Positions 17,800-27,800 of a stretch of 64,000 bases of DNA are shown here, piece after piece. The translations under genes were made by a program, and so were the position numbers. How positions within the stretch are numbered: the first letter of the stretch is position 1; each line of letters opens with the position of its first letter. The stretch spans positions 19,054-83,053 of the forward strand of contig DLGT01000047.1 of the NCBI GenBank assembly GCA_002482845.1, written 5' to 3'. Below the pieces are notes generated by a model. The model worked only from the letters and a program-made list of their open reading frames with translations. It was not told the origin of the DNA and did no database searches. The DNA comes from Saprospiraceae bacterium UBA7687. Its GTDB lineage: Bacteria; Bacteroidota; Bacteroidia; Chitinophagales; Saprospiraceae.

Positions 17800-19842
17800 A
17801 TGAAGATTTTTAAGAATAAACAAGACATTTCAACGATTCTTGAACAAATAAAAGAATATGAAGGTGAAGAACTAGATTTGTTGGTTTCTCTTGTCGTAGC
17901 AATTAGGCCAACAAGCAAGGAAAGGAAAAATGGTATTCTGATAAGATTTGATGGATTAGTACAATATTTAAGAGGAAGTACAGCCTTTAGGGTAGGACTT
18001 AAGAACTACTTAATCAGAATTACTAAAAATCTGCGGATAAGCACGACCCTAACAGATGCTAATATCATTTCAGGTATAGATTTTTGGAGTGAATTGTGGG
18101 ATAGACTGTCCTACAAAATATTACCTGATCAGCCAGAAAAAGGATCAATCGATAATTTACTGGTAAACGTATTTTTTCAAGAAACTGATAGTAAATGGGT
18201 TAGCAGTATTCCTGAAGACAAAGCAGATGAATTGCTTGACTTACTTGAATTTAAAGGGATGTATGAGTATGCGTTGGGAGATTTTGTTATGCAGGAAATT
18301 CTTTTTGCTATAAAAGTTCTTTCCTTGAGAATAACTGGTAACGCTTTTGAAGGAGAAGTATTGAGAATGGTGCCTGAATATGCTAACCATAAAAGTCCAT
18401 TTGCCGCTTTACAAACTGAAATAAGCCGATATTCAAAAGGTTTGGAATCAGGTAATTCTTCAAGAATAGTAGATGACGAACAATTCAAACAAATTCAAAT
18501 ACTCAATAAACAATGTCGAGATTTTATAACGAATGCGTATGCAAACAAAGATAAATATGGAATAAGCTTCAAAGTACATCAACAGTTGATGTTGATGGAA
18601 AGGTTACTAGATAGATTGTTCTTAATTTTTGACTTAATGGTCATTGATCCTGCTGTTAGAAGTGAAACAAAAATGCTTCGATTTATCACAGCATTGATAG
18701 ATTTTAATACAGGGAAATCTAAAGTTTCGGACTATATCAATAAGTCTTCTCAGATCATGGCCAATGAAATTACGAGAAATATTGGCATCAAAGGGGAACA
18801 GTATATTACGAGAACAGGTCGAGAATATTGGAGCATGCTCAAGACTGCAGGAGGCGGCGGCGTGATTGTAGCATTGGCATGTATCGTTAAATTGAATTTG
18901 TCAAGTGTTCAAGCTAGTCTTTTTGTCAAAGCGTTTTTATATAGTATGAATTATTCATTTGCATTTATTGCTATATATTTACTACATTTTACCTTGGCCA
19001 CCAAACAACCTGCGATGACAGCGGCTACATTAGCCCAAGCCATAGAAAATGATCAGAAAACTGGGGATAATTTTGAAGTATTATCGCGTTTGGTCGCTAG
19101 AGTTTGGAGATCTCAATTTATTGCATTTGTAGGAAATGTATTTTTAGCTTTTCCAGTGGCCCTAGGTCTTTTGTATTTATGGGGCACAATATTTGAGACA
19201 AATCCAGCTGCCCATAAAGCCACAAAAATGATCTATGAATTGAATATATTTTCTTCGCCCGCCATTTTTCATGCAGCCATCGCTGGTGTGTTTTTGTTTA
19301 TTTCAGGGATGATAGCAGGCCATGTTTCCAATAAAACGAAATATCGACGAGTACCAGAAAGAATTAAAGAACATCCGGTATTGAAGCAAATCTTAAAATC
19401 GAGTACGAGAGAAAAGTTAGCGTGTTTTTATGAGAAAAATTGGGGAGGAATTGTCAGTAATTTTTGGTTTGGTGTGTTTATGGGATCAGTAAGTACCGTC
19501 GGTATAATTTTAGGACTGGACCTTGATATCAGGCACATTACATTTGCGGCTGGCAATTTTGGTATTGCTTTGTACGGAATGAATTTTGTTATGTCAACTT
19601 ACGATGTGGTGATGTCAATAATTGGAATTGGATTAATAGGGTTTACAAATTTTATTGTTAGTTTTACGCTATCTATGATGCTTGCTTTAAGATCTAGGGG
19701 CATACCATTTAGTGCTTTGAGAGCTATTTTAAAAACAGTCTTATATTATTTTTTGAAAAATCCCGCTTCATTTTTCTTTCCAACATTATCGAAAGCCCAA
19801 GTAGATAAATTGGACATGGATACTGAAGATAAATTAGAGTAA
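17800..19842 (+). CDS. Large membrane protein of the so-called site-specific recombinase family
   Basis: 680 residues. It matches the SpecificRecomb family (PF10136, COG4389), named after a gonococcal gene, but nothing here resembles a recombinase. The N-terminal ~330 residues are soluble and helical. The C-terminal half has about six to eight hydrophobic spans (GGGVIVALACIVKLNL, SFAFIAIYLLHFTL, FIAFVGNVFLAFPVALGLLYL, AAIAGVFLFISGMIAG, FGVFMGSVSTVGIILGL and others). ATG 17800 is preferred to a TTG at 17776. Function is unknown; it is a monocistronic membrane protein facing convergent proC. Confidence 0.75.
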   Translation: MKIFKNKQDISTILEQIKEYEGEELDLLVSLVVAIRPTSKERKNGILIRFDGLVQYLRGSTAFRVGLKNYLIRITKNLRISTTLTDANIISGIDFWSELWDRLSYKILPDQPEKGSIDNLLVNVFFQETDSKWVSSIPEDKADELLDLLEFKGMYEYALGDFVMQEILFAIKVLSLRITGNAFEGEVLRMVPEYANHKSPFAALQTEISRYSKGLESGNSSRIVDDEQFKQIQILNKQCRDFITNAYANKDKYGISFKVHQQLMLMERLLDRLFLIFDLMVIDPAVRSETKMLRFITALIDFNTGKSKVSDYINKSSQIMANEITRNIGIKGEQYITRTGREYWSMLKTAGGGGVIVALACIVKLNLSSVQASLFVKAFLYSMNYSFAFIAIYLLHFTLATKQPAMTAATLAQAIENDQKTGDNFEVLSRLVARVWRSQFIAFVGNVFLAFPVALGLLYLWGTIFETNPAAHKATKMIYELNIFSSPAIFHAAIAGVFLFISGMIAGHVSNKTKYRRVPERIKEHPVLKQILKSSTREKLACFYEKNWGGIVSNFWFGVFMGSVSTVGIILGLDLDIRHITFAAGNFGIALYGMNFVMSTYDVVMSIIGIGLIGFTNFIVSFTLSMMLALRSRGIPFSALRAILKTVLYYFLKNPASFFFPTLSKAQVDKLDMDTEDKLE

Positions 19843-19877
19843 TATTGATATTACATTTGTGGATTGAGATCTTACTC

Positions 19878-20678
19878 CTATTTTGACAATTCTTTGGCTC
19901 GTTTCTCAGCCGCAAGCAAACCTTCTTTTATTGACTCTCCCAATCCACGCTCATTAAATACTTTGAGCGCTGCTTCTGTAGTTCCGCCTTTAGAAGCAAC
20001 TGCACTTATTAGCTCATCAAGTCCTAGCTCAGCATTATTAATCAAATGATAAGAACCTAGCATAGTTTGTTTTACAAATTGGAGTGCTGTACCTTCGTCA
20101 AAGCCCATTTGTTTTCCTGTCTCTACCATACTTTTTACAAAGTAGTAGAAATATGCTGGACCACTACCACTCAGAGCTGTTACTGCATCTATCATAGACT
20201 CATCTTCTATATAAATAGACCTGCCAGTCGCATTTAATAGATTCTCTACTTTGAATAGCTTGCCGATGCTGATACCTTCCGCGGATGTAAAACCCGTTAT
20301 ACCCATGCCTAACATTGCAGGCGTATTAGGCATAGCTCTGACGACATATTTATGATTAAGTAAAGTTTGGATTTTCTGAATGTTGATTCCTGCCATAATT
20401 GACAAAACTATTTGTTCACCGTGCAACTTTCCATCAAGGTCATTGGCTAAAGTTTCAAAATCTTGAGGTTTTACAGCTAGAATAATTAAATCATAATTTT
20501 TGATTTGATCACTAATGACATTTACGACTACACCTTCTTTGAGTTTTGTAAGAGAACTGCATCTTTCTTCATTCTTTTCTATAAGAAGAAGATTTTCTTT
20601 TTTTACTAAATCATATTGGACAAATGACCTAGCGAAAGCAAGTCCCATATTACCACACCCTAAAATTGCTATTTTCAT
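19878..20678 (-). CDS. proC: Pyrroline-5-carboxylate reductase
   Basis: 266 residues, the normal length. ProC reduces 1-pyrroline-5-carboxylate to L-proline with NAD(P)H. The Rossmann motif ILGCGNMGLAFA is at the start. LAVKPQDF and AMPNTPAMLGMGITGF (about 110-126) are the family blocks, and the C-terminal signature ALSGSGPAYFYYFVKSM, with later SKGGTTEAAL, is intact. A -7-like element TATATTTG on this strand (20720-20727) lies about 40 bp upstream. Single-gene unit, convergent with the upstream membrane protein gene. Confidence 0.96.
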   Translation of the reverse strand: MKIAILGCGNMGLAFARSFVQYDLVKKENLLLIEKNEERCSSLTKLKEGVVVNVISDQIKNYDLIILAVKPQDFETLANDLDGKLHGEQIVLSIMAGINIQKIQTLLNHKYVVRAMPNTPAMLGMGITGFTSAEGISIGKLFKVENLLNATGRSIYIEDESMIDAVTALSGSGPAYFYYFVKSMVETGKQMGFDEGTALQFVKQTMLGSYHLINNAELGLDELISAVASKGGTTEAALKVFNERGLGESIKEGLLAAEKRAKELSK

Positions 20679-20948
20679 TTTTTTAAGATATTAATCTTTC
20701 CAAAAACATTCTGGATGCGCAAATATAAGGGTAGTTTGATATCTTGTAATCTAAATAAGCTATAAACATTGAGATAAAATAGATTCCGTAGATCTGGAAT
20801 TTTTGCCATTCATCTATTATAATTGACTTTTGGTAGAGTATAAATGGGTTTTGGTAAGAATGGTGCAACTTCAGATATCATTTTTGCGTCTTTGGAGTAT
20901 ACAATTTTATTTAACAATTTTAATTTTAAACCCTATAAATACATAAAA

Positions 20949-21275
20949 ATGAAAAGTGTAAAAAGTTTATTAGCAGTAGTTTGTTTTGCAATGATCTCTA
21001 ATTTTGCCATAGCAGCAGGAACTCCAAACAACAAAAAACCTGAAGGTGCTCAAATCCAAGCTTACCTAAAAGGAATTGATTTTAACAAAATGGTCAAGGC
21101 GGACACAAAGGTGAATATCAGCTTTATGATCAATGCTCAAAATGAAATATTAGTAGTTTCTACCAATAATAAAGTTCTTGACGGTGTGTTGAAGTCGGCT
21201 TTAAATTACAAATCAATTTCAGTTAGTGAACTTGAATATAACAAAATATACACGGTGCCTGTATTGTTAAAATAA
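20949..21275 (+). CDS. Small secreted protein, TonB-C-like
   Basis: 108 residues. A Sec signal peptide (KSVKSLLAVVCFAMISNFAIAAG, about residues 2-24) precedes a compact domain. The pattern DTKVNISFMINAQNEILVVSTNNKVLDGVL resembles the C-terminal domain of TonB-like energy transducers, but this is a weak inference. ATG 20949 is chosen because it begins the signal peptide; an in-frame ATG at 20844 would bury it. It is probably periplasmic. A strong terminator follows. Confidence 0.75.
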   Translation: MKSVKSLLAVVCFAMISNFAIAAGTPNNKKPEGAQIQAYLKGIDFNKMVKADTKVNISFMINAQNEILVVSTNNKVLDGVLKSALNYKSISVSELEYNKIYTVPVLLK

Positions 21276-21300
21276 TAGTTTTTCATAGTTAATTGTTTGT

Positions 21301-21333
21301 AGCCGAAGATTTGTAAGTCTTCGGCTTTTTTTT
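21301..21333 (+). terminator. Rho-independent terminator
   Basis: AGCCGAAGA (21301-21309) pairs with TCTTCGGCT (21318-21326) around an 8-nt loop and is followed by a run of T. It ends the small secreted protein gene. Confidence 0.9.
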
Positions 21334-21395
21334 GTGATTGTTTTAAAGTAATATCATGTTATAACGAAATTTATTTTCTTTTTTTTAGCTAAAAT

Positions 21396-21417
21396 GAAAC
21401 AAATTATAATTTATTTC
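21396..21417. promoter_or_regulatory. Palindromic operator candidate upstream of the Lrp-type gene
   Basis: A 12-bp perfect palindrome AAATTATAATTT (21401-21412) is flanked by GAAA and TTTC, giving a 22-bp near-palindrome about 90 bp before the regulator start. An AT-rich core with short symmetric ends fits Lrp/AsnC operators. Autoregulation is inferred. Confidence 0.4.
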
Positions 21418-21505
21418 GTTTTAAACATTGATAATTGGTGAAATATTATTTTCTTTGCACCCAATTTATAATTCAAATACAAATAAAATTTTAAAATAGT
21501 TTACA

Positions 21506-21994
21506 ATGGCAGACTACAAGATGGACAAAATAGACCTGAAGATAGTTAAAATGCTTCAGGAAAATAGCAAAATAACCAATCTTGATTTATCTAAAAAAAT
21601 AGGTTTATCTCCTGCTCCTACATTGGAGAGGGTGAAGAAGCTGGAGCAATCTGGTATCATTCAAAGTTATCACGCTAAGGTAGATTCTTCTGCAATAGGT
21701 CTTAATGTAAAGACTTTTGTATTGGTTTCACTTGCATGGCAGAAACCGAATGCGCTTGATAACTTCATCACTAAGGTAAAGAATGTACCTGAGATCACAG
21801 AATGTTATATCATCACAGGTGATGCAGATTTCTTATTGAAGATAGTATGTAAAGACATTCCTTCTTATGAAAAGTTACTTTTCAAAACATTGTCTCAAAT
21901 CGAAGAGATCGAAAGATTAAAAACATTGATGACATTATCAAAAGTTAAAAAGGAAAAAGTACTTCCTTACGACTACGATAATGTAGAAGAATAA
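21506..21994 (+). CDS. Lrp/AsnC family transcriptional regulator
   Basis: 162 residues. The N-terminal winged helix (MDKIDLKIVKMLQENSKITNLDLSKKIGLSPAPTLERVKKLE, about 5-48) is the AsnC-type DNA-binding domain. The C-terminal RAM domain, expected to bind amino acids, runs from about 70 to 150 and contains ITECYIITGDADFLLKI, where GDAD matches the ligand-pocket turn. It is monocistronic with its own terminator. The target genes and effector cannot be read from sequence; an AT-rich palindrome upstream may be its own operator. Confidence 0.93.
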   Translation: MADYKMDKIDLKIVKMLQENSKITNLDLSKKIGLSPAPTLERVKKLEQSGIIQSYHAKVDSSAIGLNVKTFVLVSLAWQKPNALDNFITKVKNVPEITECYIITGDADFLLKIVCKDIPSYEKLLFKTLSQIEEIERLKTLMTLSKVKKEKVLPYDYDNVEE

Positions 21995-22019
21995 TATTTT
22001 GAATAGAGCGTATAAACTA

Positions 22020-22060
22020 AAAAACCGTCATGCTGACTTGATCTGCTGACGGTTTTTTTT
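22020..22060 (+). terminator. Terminator of the Lrp-type regulator gene
   Basis: AAAAACCGTCA (22020-22030) pairs with TGACGGTTTTT (22047-22057) and ends in an eight-base T tract. The long loop is GC-richer than its surroundings. Confidence 0.9.
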
Positions 22061-22090
22061 ATCTAATATATTTAATTGATTCACTCAGCA

Positions 22091-22861
22091 ATGCTTTGGA
22101 AATTTTATAAAAACGATCCTGATGTGTGTCATTATGTTTTTGGTACAATGCATTTGGCTACAGAAGCAGCTTATGCACATGTAGATATTGCAAAAAAGTA
22201 CATTCAATTATCTTCTATTTATGCCGCTGAACTTGATCTAAACGAGCAAGCAAAACATAATATGGAACAGTACTTTTTATTAGAAAGTGGTACTTTTTCT
22301 GACTTTTTTACATTTAAAAGATTCCAGAAATACGTAAAAGTGGCAAAAAAAGCATTCGACATTGATCTAATGCAGTACAATCATTGCACACCTTTTTTTA
22401 TTAATACGCTAATAGCTGAAAAAAATCTAGAAAAAACTTACGCTGAAGCATTGGATCATTACTTATGGAATTTTGCTATAGCAGAGGGTAAGGATTTGAG
22501 AGGCGTAGAGAGTTTTGATGATCAAGTAAGAATATTAAAGTCAATTCCACTCGATACACAGTTAAAGACTTTTAAAGATAGTATGTCTAATGTGGCAAGT
22601 CTAAGAAAAAAACTAGAAAACCTGAATGAAATGTATAAAAATGGAGATATGAAGCAGCTCTATTTGAGTACAAAAAAAAGTATGGGGAAGCTTAGAAAAC
22701 TTATGATATATGATCGAAACATGATGATGACTAATCGTATGATAGTGATAGGTCAAGAAAAACCATCCTTTTTTGCTGTTGGAGCTGCACATTTACCTGG
22801 TCCAAAGGGAATATTGACCTTATTAAAAAAACAAGGATTTAAAATAGCACCTGTAAAGTAA
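22091..22861 (+). CDS. TraB/GumN family protein
   Basis: 256 residues. The N-terminal YVFGTMHLATEAAY holds the conserved GTxH of the TraB/GumN family, and FFAVGAAHLPGPKGILTLLKKQGF near the end is the second family motif (GAAH). These proteins are proposed metal-dependent proteases of the Tiki/EreA clan; the function here is unproven. No signal peptide is seen, unlike many relatives. ATG 22091 is preferred to the TTG at 22076, and lies 30 bp after the preceding terminator. Confidence 0.82.
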   Translation: MLWKFYKNDPDVCHYVFGTMHLATEAAYAHVDIAKKYIQLSSIYAAELDLNEQAKHNMEQYFLLESGTFSDFFTFKRFQKYVKVAKKAFDIDLMQYNHCTPFFINTLIAEKNLEKTYAEALDHYLWNFAIAEGKDLRGVESFDDQVRILKSIPLDTQLKTFKDSMSNVASLRKKLENLNEMYKNGDMKQLYLSTKKSMGKLRKLMIYDRNMMMTNRMIVIGQEKPSFFAVGAAHLPGPKGILTLLKKQGFKIAPVK

Positions 22862-22898
22862 AATATAAATTATTGCATCAAATTAAACTTCATAAAGT

Positions 22899-24500
22899 CT
22901 ATTTTAAAAAATTTGCATAAAAACCCTTTGTAGCAATTTCTGATTCAGTAATTAAACTTATGAAATATATACCTGGAGTTTCTGGTGTGAATTTGATATT
23001 TATTACTTTTTCTCCAATAACTGGTGGTGTTATTTTTTGTGTCCATATTTGTTTTCCTGTTGTATCAAAAATTGATAGTGTTATTTCATCTTGGTTTGGA
23101 CTTTGATATTCAACAAGTAAATCTGTTAAAATCATATTTGCTTTTGTAATGGATAACGCACCTCTTGGAGATATCACAGTCTCACAATTATCTTTTAGAA
23201 ATAGTTGTAAAGCTTCGAAGATATTAAGTCTTCCACCTGAGACTGTTTTCCCATCCAAACTATTTTTTTTATCTACGCTATTCATCAGAGCATCTTTAAT
23301 AGCTAAAACAGCAGTTGATGGGGCGTTTTTTATTAGATTTTGAAAATTTTCACAACCAGATGAATGGAGTAGTGCAGCTGCGGCAGCCACGATGGGTGTA
23401 GCTAGAGATGTGCCAGATGCTTCTTTATAACTTCCTTGGGCTGTGGGATATGTTGTTAATATTTTTTCGCCAGGTGCTGAGATGTCGACACTCAACGATC
23501 CATACCCAGTATCTTTTGTTTTTTCATCGGTTTTATCTGTGCTATTCACAATTAGTAAATATGGGCTGCTGCACGTGGATGGAATATCTCCTAGTTCATC
23601 TACATTTTCTGGTTCATTAGTAGTGGCTCCAACATTTAATACTCCAACAGATCCTAATTTGTTATAAAGATTACACCAAACTAAATGGTCTTTTTCGAAT
23701 CCATTTGCAATACCACCAGAATAACTTGATACCAATATATTTGCTCCTTTGGTGCCGTTACTTGCGTTGTATTTTTGTCTTTCTGAAAGAATAAACTCAT
23801 ATGCTTTTATAACATCAGGCTCTGTGTTTTCGATATTTAAGGGTAATATTTTAATATTCCAGTTGATACTTGTAATACCCTTTCCATTATTTCCAGCAGC
23901 ACCTAACATGCCTATGACATTCGTTCCGTGATTTCTAATCTCTAATGTATTTGTGTTATTTTTTATGTTCCATCCATTGACATCATCTTTATAACCATTA
24001 TTATCATTGTCTATTCCATCATTCGGGATTTCGTCGGGATTAACATAAATATTTGCTGTTAGATCTTCATGCATTAAATCAAATCCATCATCTATGACTG
24101 CTATAACTATGTCTTTTCCGTCAAATGTAGTACCACCTGTAGTGAAATCCCAAGCATCAAATGCCTTAATGACACTGAGATAATATTGTTCAGATTGCCT
24201 TGGATCATTTGGTTTTTTACGTAATTCTGTCTCATGACTATACTGGATTGCGACTACACCGCTTTGCTTCTCTAGGTGATCAAATAATGATGCTACATCT
24301 TCTCCTTGAATGAAATATATATTTGTATTAGGACCAATAAATTCCCAAGTTGCTTTGTTTGCCCTACTTTGGTTGTAGCTTGATATGATAGATTCAAACT
24401 TTTTACCTTCATATTCTACTAGTACACCATTGATTTTGGCAGCCTGTGCAGAAAAAATTATTGGTATCAAACAAAAGATTGTAATTATAAAATGTTTCAT
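22899..24500 (-). CDS. Secreted S8 serine peptidase (subtilase), T9SS cargo candidate
   Basis: 533 residues. A signal peptide (about 1-20, ending SAQAA) is followed by a short pro-like region. The subtilase domain has catalytic Asp137 (VIDDG), His191 (NHGTNVIG) and Ser365 (SGTSLATP), with oxyanion Asn probably N295 (GATTNEP). Asp-rich loops (DEIPNDGIDNDNNGYKDD) suggest calcium sites. The last ~85 residues (LLVEYQSPNQDEITLSIFD...GIYFISL) form a beta-rich T9SS type A-like sorting domain. It is the last gene of a minus-strand block downstream of the giant surface protein and is likely exported to the surface or medium. Confidence 0.9.
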   Translation of the reverse strand: MKHFIITIFCLIPIIFSAQAAKINGVLVEYEGKKFESIISSYNQSRANKATWEFIGPNTNIYFIQGEDVASLFDHLEKQSGVVAIQYSHETELRKKPNDPRQSEQYYLSVIKAFDAWDFTTGGTTFDGKDIVIAVIDDGFDLMHEDLTANIYVNPDEIPNDGIDNDNNGYKDDVNGWNIKNNTNTLEIRNHGTNVIGMLGAAGNNGKGITSINWNIKILPLNIENTEPDVIKAYEFILSERQKYNASNGTKGANILVSSYSGGIANGFEKDHLVWCNLYNKLGSVGVLNVGATTNEPENVDELGDIPSTCSSPYLLIVNSTDKTDEKTKDTGYGSLSVDISAPGEKILTTYPTAQGSYKEASGTSLATPIVAAAAALLHSSGCENFQNLIKNAPSTAVLAIKDALMNSVDKKNSLDGKTVSGGRLNIFEALQLFLKDNCETVISPRGALSITKANMILTDLLVEYQSPNQDEITLSIFDTTGKQIWTQKITPPVIGEKVINIKFTPETPGIYFISLITESEIATKGFYANFLK

Positions 24501-24881
24501 AAATTGTTTTATTAAAATTTAAGGTGCATGCTGATTTAAGGTGATTACTAAAATTCTCTTAATTGGCAAAAAAACTGATTAGGATATCGAATTTGAAGTG
24601 TTTTGTAAATTATATCTTCAAAACTATAACTTTTATTATAACATCAATGTAATAAAAATGATTTTGAAGCCATAAAGATTTGCCACACTTTTAGTTAAAT
24701 ATTAGCTTCGTTATCAAAAAATAGAATATACGTAAATCTTCATAATACATATAATTATAATACAAATATATATGAAATTATTAAATAGTCGCTACTTTTT
24801 GCTAGTTTTTTTATACTTACTTTACTTATTTACTTGGATATCTTTAACTTATGATTCGTTTTTGTGAAATTTAGGATTAAA
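24501..24881. other. AT-rich intergenic region
   Basis: 381 bp between the giant surface protein and the subtilase gene. On the minus strand a -7-like TATATTTG lies at 24763-24770 with no matching -33 element. No gene, tRNA or strong hairpin is seen. Confidence 0.35.
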
Positions 24882-27800
24882 TTAAGGTAACTGAGCAATA
24901 AAAAAATCAAAATTTGGTAAAAATTGAATGTTCTGTGGATAAAAAAGTAATTGTGCAAGCACGAAATTTCTATCATCATTTGGATTATCATATTTTGATT
25001 TACTATTCATATCATAATCACCTTGAAAATAACCATAAGCTTTATCAAAATTTGAATTTCCCAATGTGTTTTCTGGAAAGACAAAGATTTCAAAAAATAG
25101 ATTATTTATATCATCATTGGGATTGGATGCTTTTATTTTACTATTGGCGTCAAAGTCTCCGGCCCACATTGCATTAAAACCACTGTAAACATAACTGTTT
25201 TGGGCTAATCCCGTGTAATCATAGCCATTGTTTTTAGTGGTTCCAAAATCAAAAGTTGGAAATGACATTGAGGTGAAATCAACTAATGATTGTAATTCAA
25301 AAACAGGTAAGGCATTCAAAGACATAATTCCAAGATGATTACGATGTCTAATACTTACAAAGTATTGATCTATAGCAATATCTGGAAATTGTAATGGATT
25401 TGTACCATCTATATCGACAATATCACCATCTCTTTGTAATAATCCAGACCTAGTAGCAACTACAATTTTATTGTCCAATTTGGATCGTAACTCTACGAAT
25501 ACCCAATCAACAATTGCATTTTGCCCATTGATGCCAAAAACAGAATCAGGCATTTCAATCGTCTGAAACCTTGTATATTCGCCGCATCCTACATGATGGT
25601 ATTTATTTCTTATGTCAAAAAAAGTATTTTCAAATTGATAGGGATCATTGTTTGGGATATATCTTGCTCCAGTGAATAGACTATGTCTAAGATTGTCTCT
25701 CATTAGTGGTCTCCCTTCAGCTGTTTCGTTTCCATTATGTAACAGAGAACCTTCTAGATAAACCCTTATTTTTAATTCTAGATTAGGCAGAACTATTATA
25801 TAAAGTGTTGCTTTAGAGCATGACACGGCGACATTATCATCACAGACTTGGTAATTGAAGTTAACGGGACCTTTGAAGTTTTTACTAGGACTAAAAGTAA
25901 AATTTCCTAGATTGTCTAAGACAAAAACGCCATTAGCGTTTGTGATATTTTGAGGAGTAACTATTTGGCTATCATTTTCTGCATCAATATCATTTAATAA
26001 AACATTTCCTATAACAACTTCCCCATAATTTGCAGTGAATAAATCGTCGTTGGTTACGGTGGTGTTATTGGATTTATTTGCTACAATATTGATGATTTGG
26101 TAAGCAATATCACAATTTCCTGGCTCGGAATCACTGCATACTTCATATAATAATGTATCAAGACCTAAATATCCGACATTAGGTGTATATAGTATTTCGC
26201 CTGTTGATGGGTTTATCATCGCGGTACCATGACTTGGTGGAATTGAAATATTCACACTTGCATTATCTAATAAACAACCACCTACCGAAATGCAAACATC
26301 ATTCTGTAGAGTAGGAATATTTACTTGAGTATTCAAAAAGGTAGTTACATAATCTGTATTCGCTACTACGGTTTTTGTTGGTTTTGAAGGATCAATAACT
26401 GTAATGTTCAGATAAGAAGTAGGGCAATCTACAGCATTGGGAGGCACACAAATACTAATATCAAAGATGTAGATACCAACACTATCCGCCATGAAATCAT
26501 AGCTGCCATCCAAACTGATGTTTAAGGAATAATTACTGTTTGTAGGTGTAGATATCTCATTGAATAAAGGACCATAGTTTACAGCAACAGAATTAATATC
26601 ATTTGTATTAAGGTTACCTAAAGTTAATGTTTCTATATTAGTAAAGTTAATGTCTGGTTTAAAACAATGAATCACAATCAAAGTATCAGTGATAGTGGTA
26701 TAGGCACATCTATTTGTTGTATCAGTAAAAGTGAAAACTGTCCAACCTAATGCCTTGGTCGTCACTTGACCATTTGGTGTGATCTCTGCGATATTTGGGT
26801 GTAAAGAAGTCCAAATTCCTGATGGCGAATTAGAGAAAGTTATAGTTCCCCCAATGCAAGTTTCTTGGATGATAGGTAAATCTATAATTGCATTTTGGAA
26901 TACTGTCAATGGTGGTGAAGGTAGAGACGGACAACCAGCCAAAGACGTAATAATAAATGAAGTTTCTCCTGCTGAGATTGCTGTTGCAAGTCCAGTCATC
27001 GGTTCAATTGATGCTATTTCTGGATTGGATGAAGTCCAAGTACCACTTGTAGATGAAGAAAATAAAGAAGTTTCACCGATACAAATACTATCAGATGCCA
27101 TTAGGATTGATTCTGGTGTAGGGTGGATTGTAATCGCATCTGATGGCAGAGAATTACATCCTGTAGCAGTCTCTGTAAATGTAAAAGTTGCTTGTCCTTC
27201 AGAAATACCTGTCACAATTCCATTATCAGTAATGGTGGCAACTGCTGTATTACTACTAGACCATATTCCGCCATTTGCAGGCGTTAATTCTGTAGTACTA
27301 CCTTCACAGATATTCATATCTCCAATGATATTTACTGTTGATCGGTCAGTCACTGAAAGTGTTAATGTGTTTTCACACCCAGTTATGTCATCTGTATATA
27401 GAAGCTGAACAAATCCAGCACCAGTACCCACTACAAAATTGCCAAAAATAAATGCAATATCACTATCAAGACTTGTCCAAGAACCACCAAAAGCAGGTTG
27501 TAGCATCGTAAAAGATCCTACACAAATGTTCGGCATGTCTATAGCTAGTTCTGGTTGTGCTAAAATGGTCAAAGTCTCTGTTGTGGCAGAACAACCGTCT
27601 ATGTTATTTGTATAAGTAAAAGTAGCTTCCCCATTACTAAGACCCGAAACTATACCAGTACTGAAACCCACATTAGCAACTAAAGGAGCATTACTAACCC
27701 AAGTGCCATCCATATTGGGTATTAAATTTACGATATCACCTATGCATATTTCTTGTGTAGTCAGATTAACCGTTGGGCTTGTATTAATGGTGATAGGTGA

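Noticed and set aside
17800..19842. Mobile element or integrase suggested by the family name
   Set aside because: No tyrosine or serine recombinase motif, no repeats or attachment sites, and multiple membrane spans.
24934..24942. TGTGGATAA, a perfect reverse DnaA box
   Set aside because: Single copy inside the coding sequence of the giant surface protein; expected by chance.
26779..27408. Long plus-strand reading frame within the giant surface protein gene
   Set aside because: Antisense shadow of the Ig repeats; its protein has no domain, and the minus-strand frame is clearly coding.
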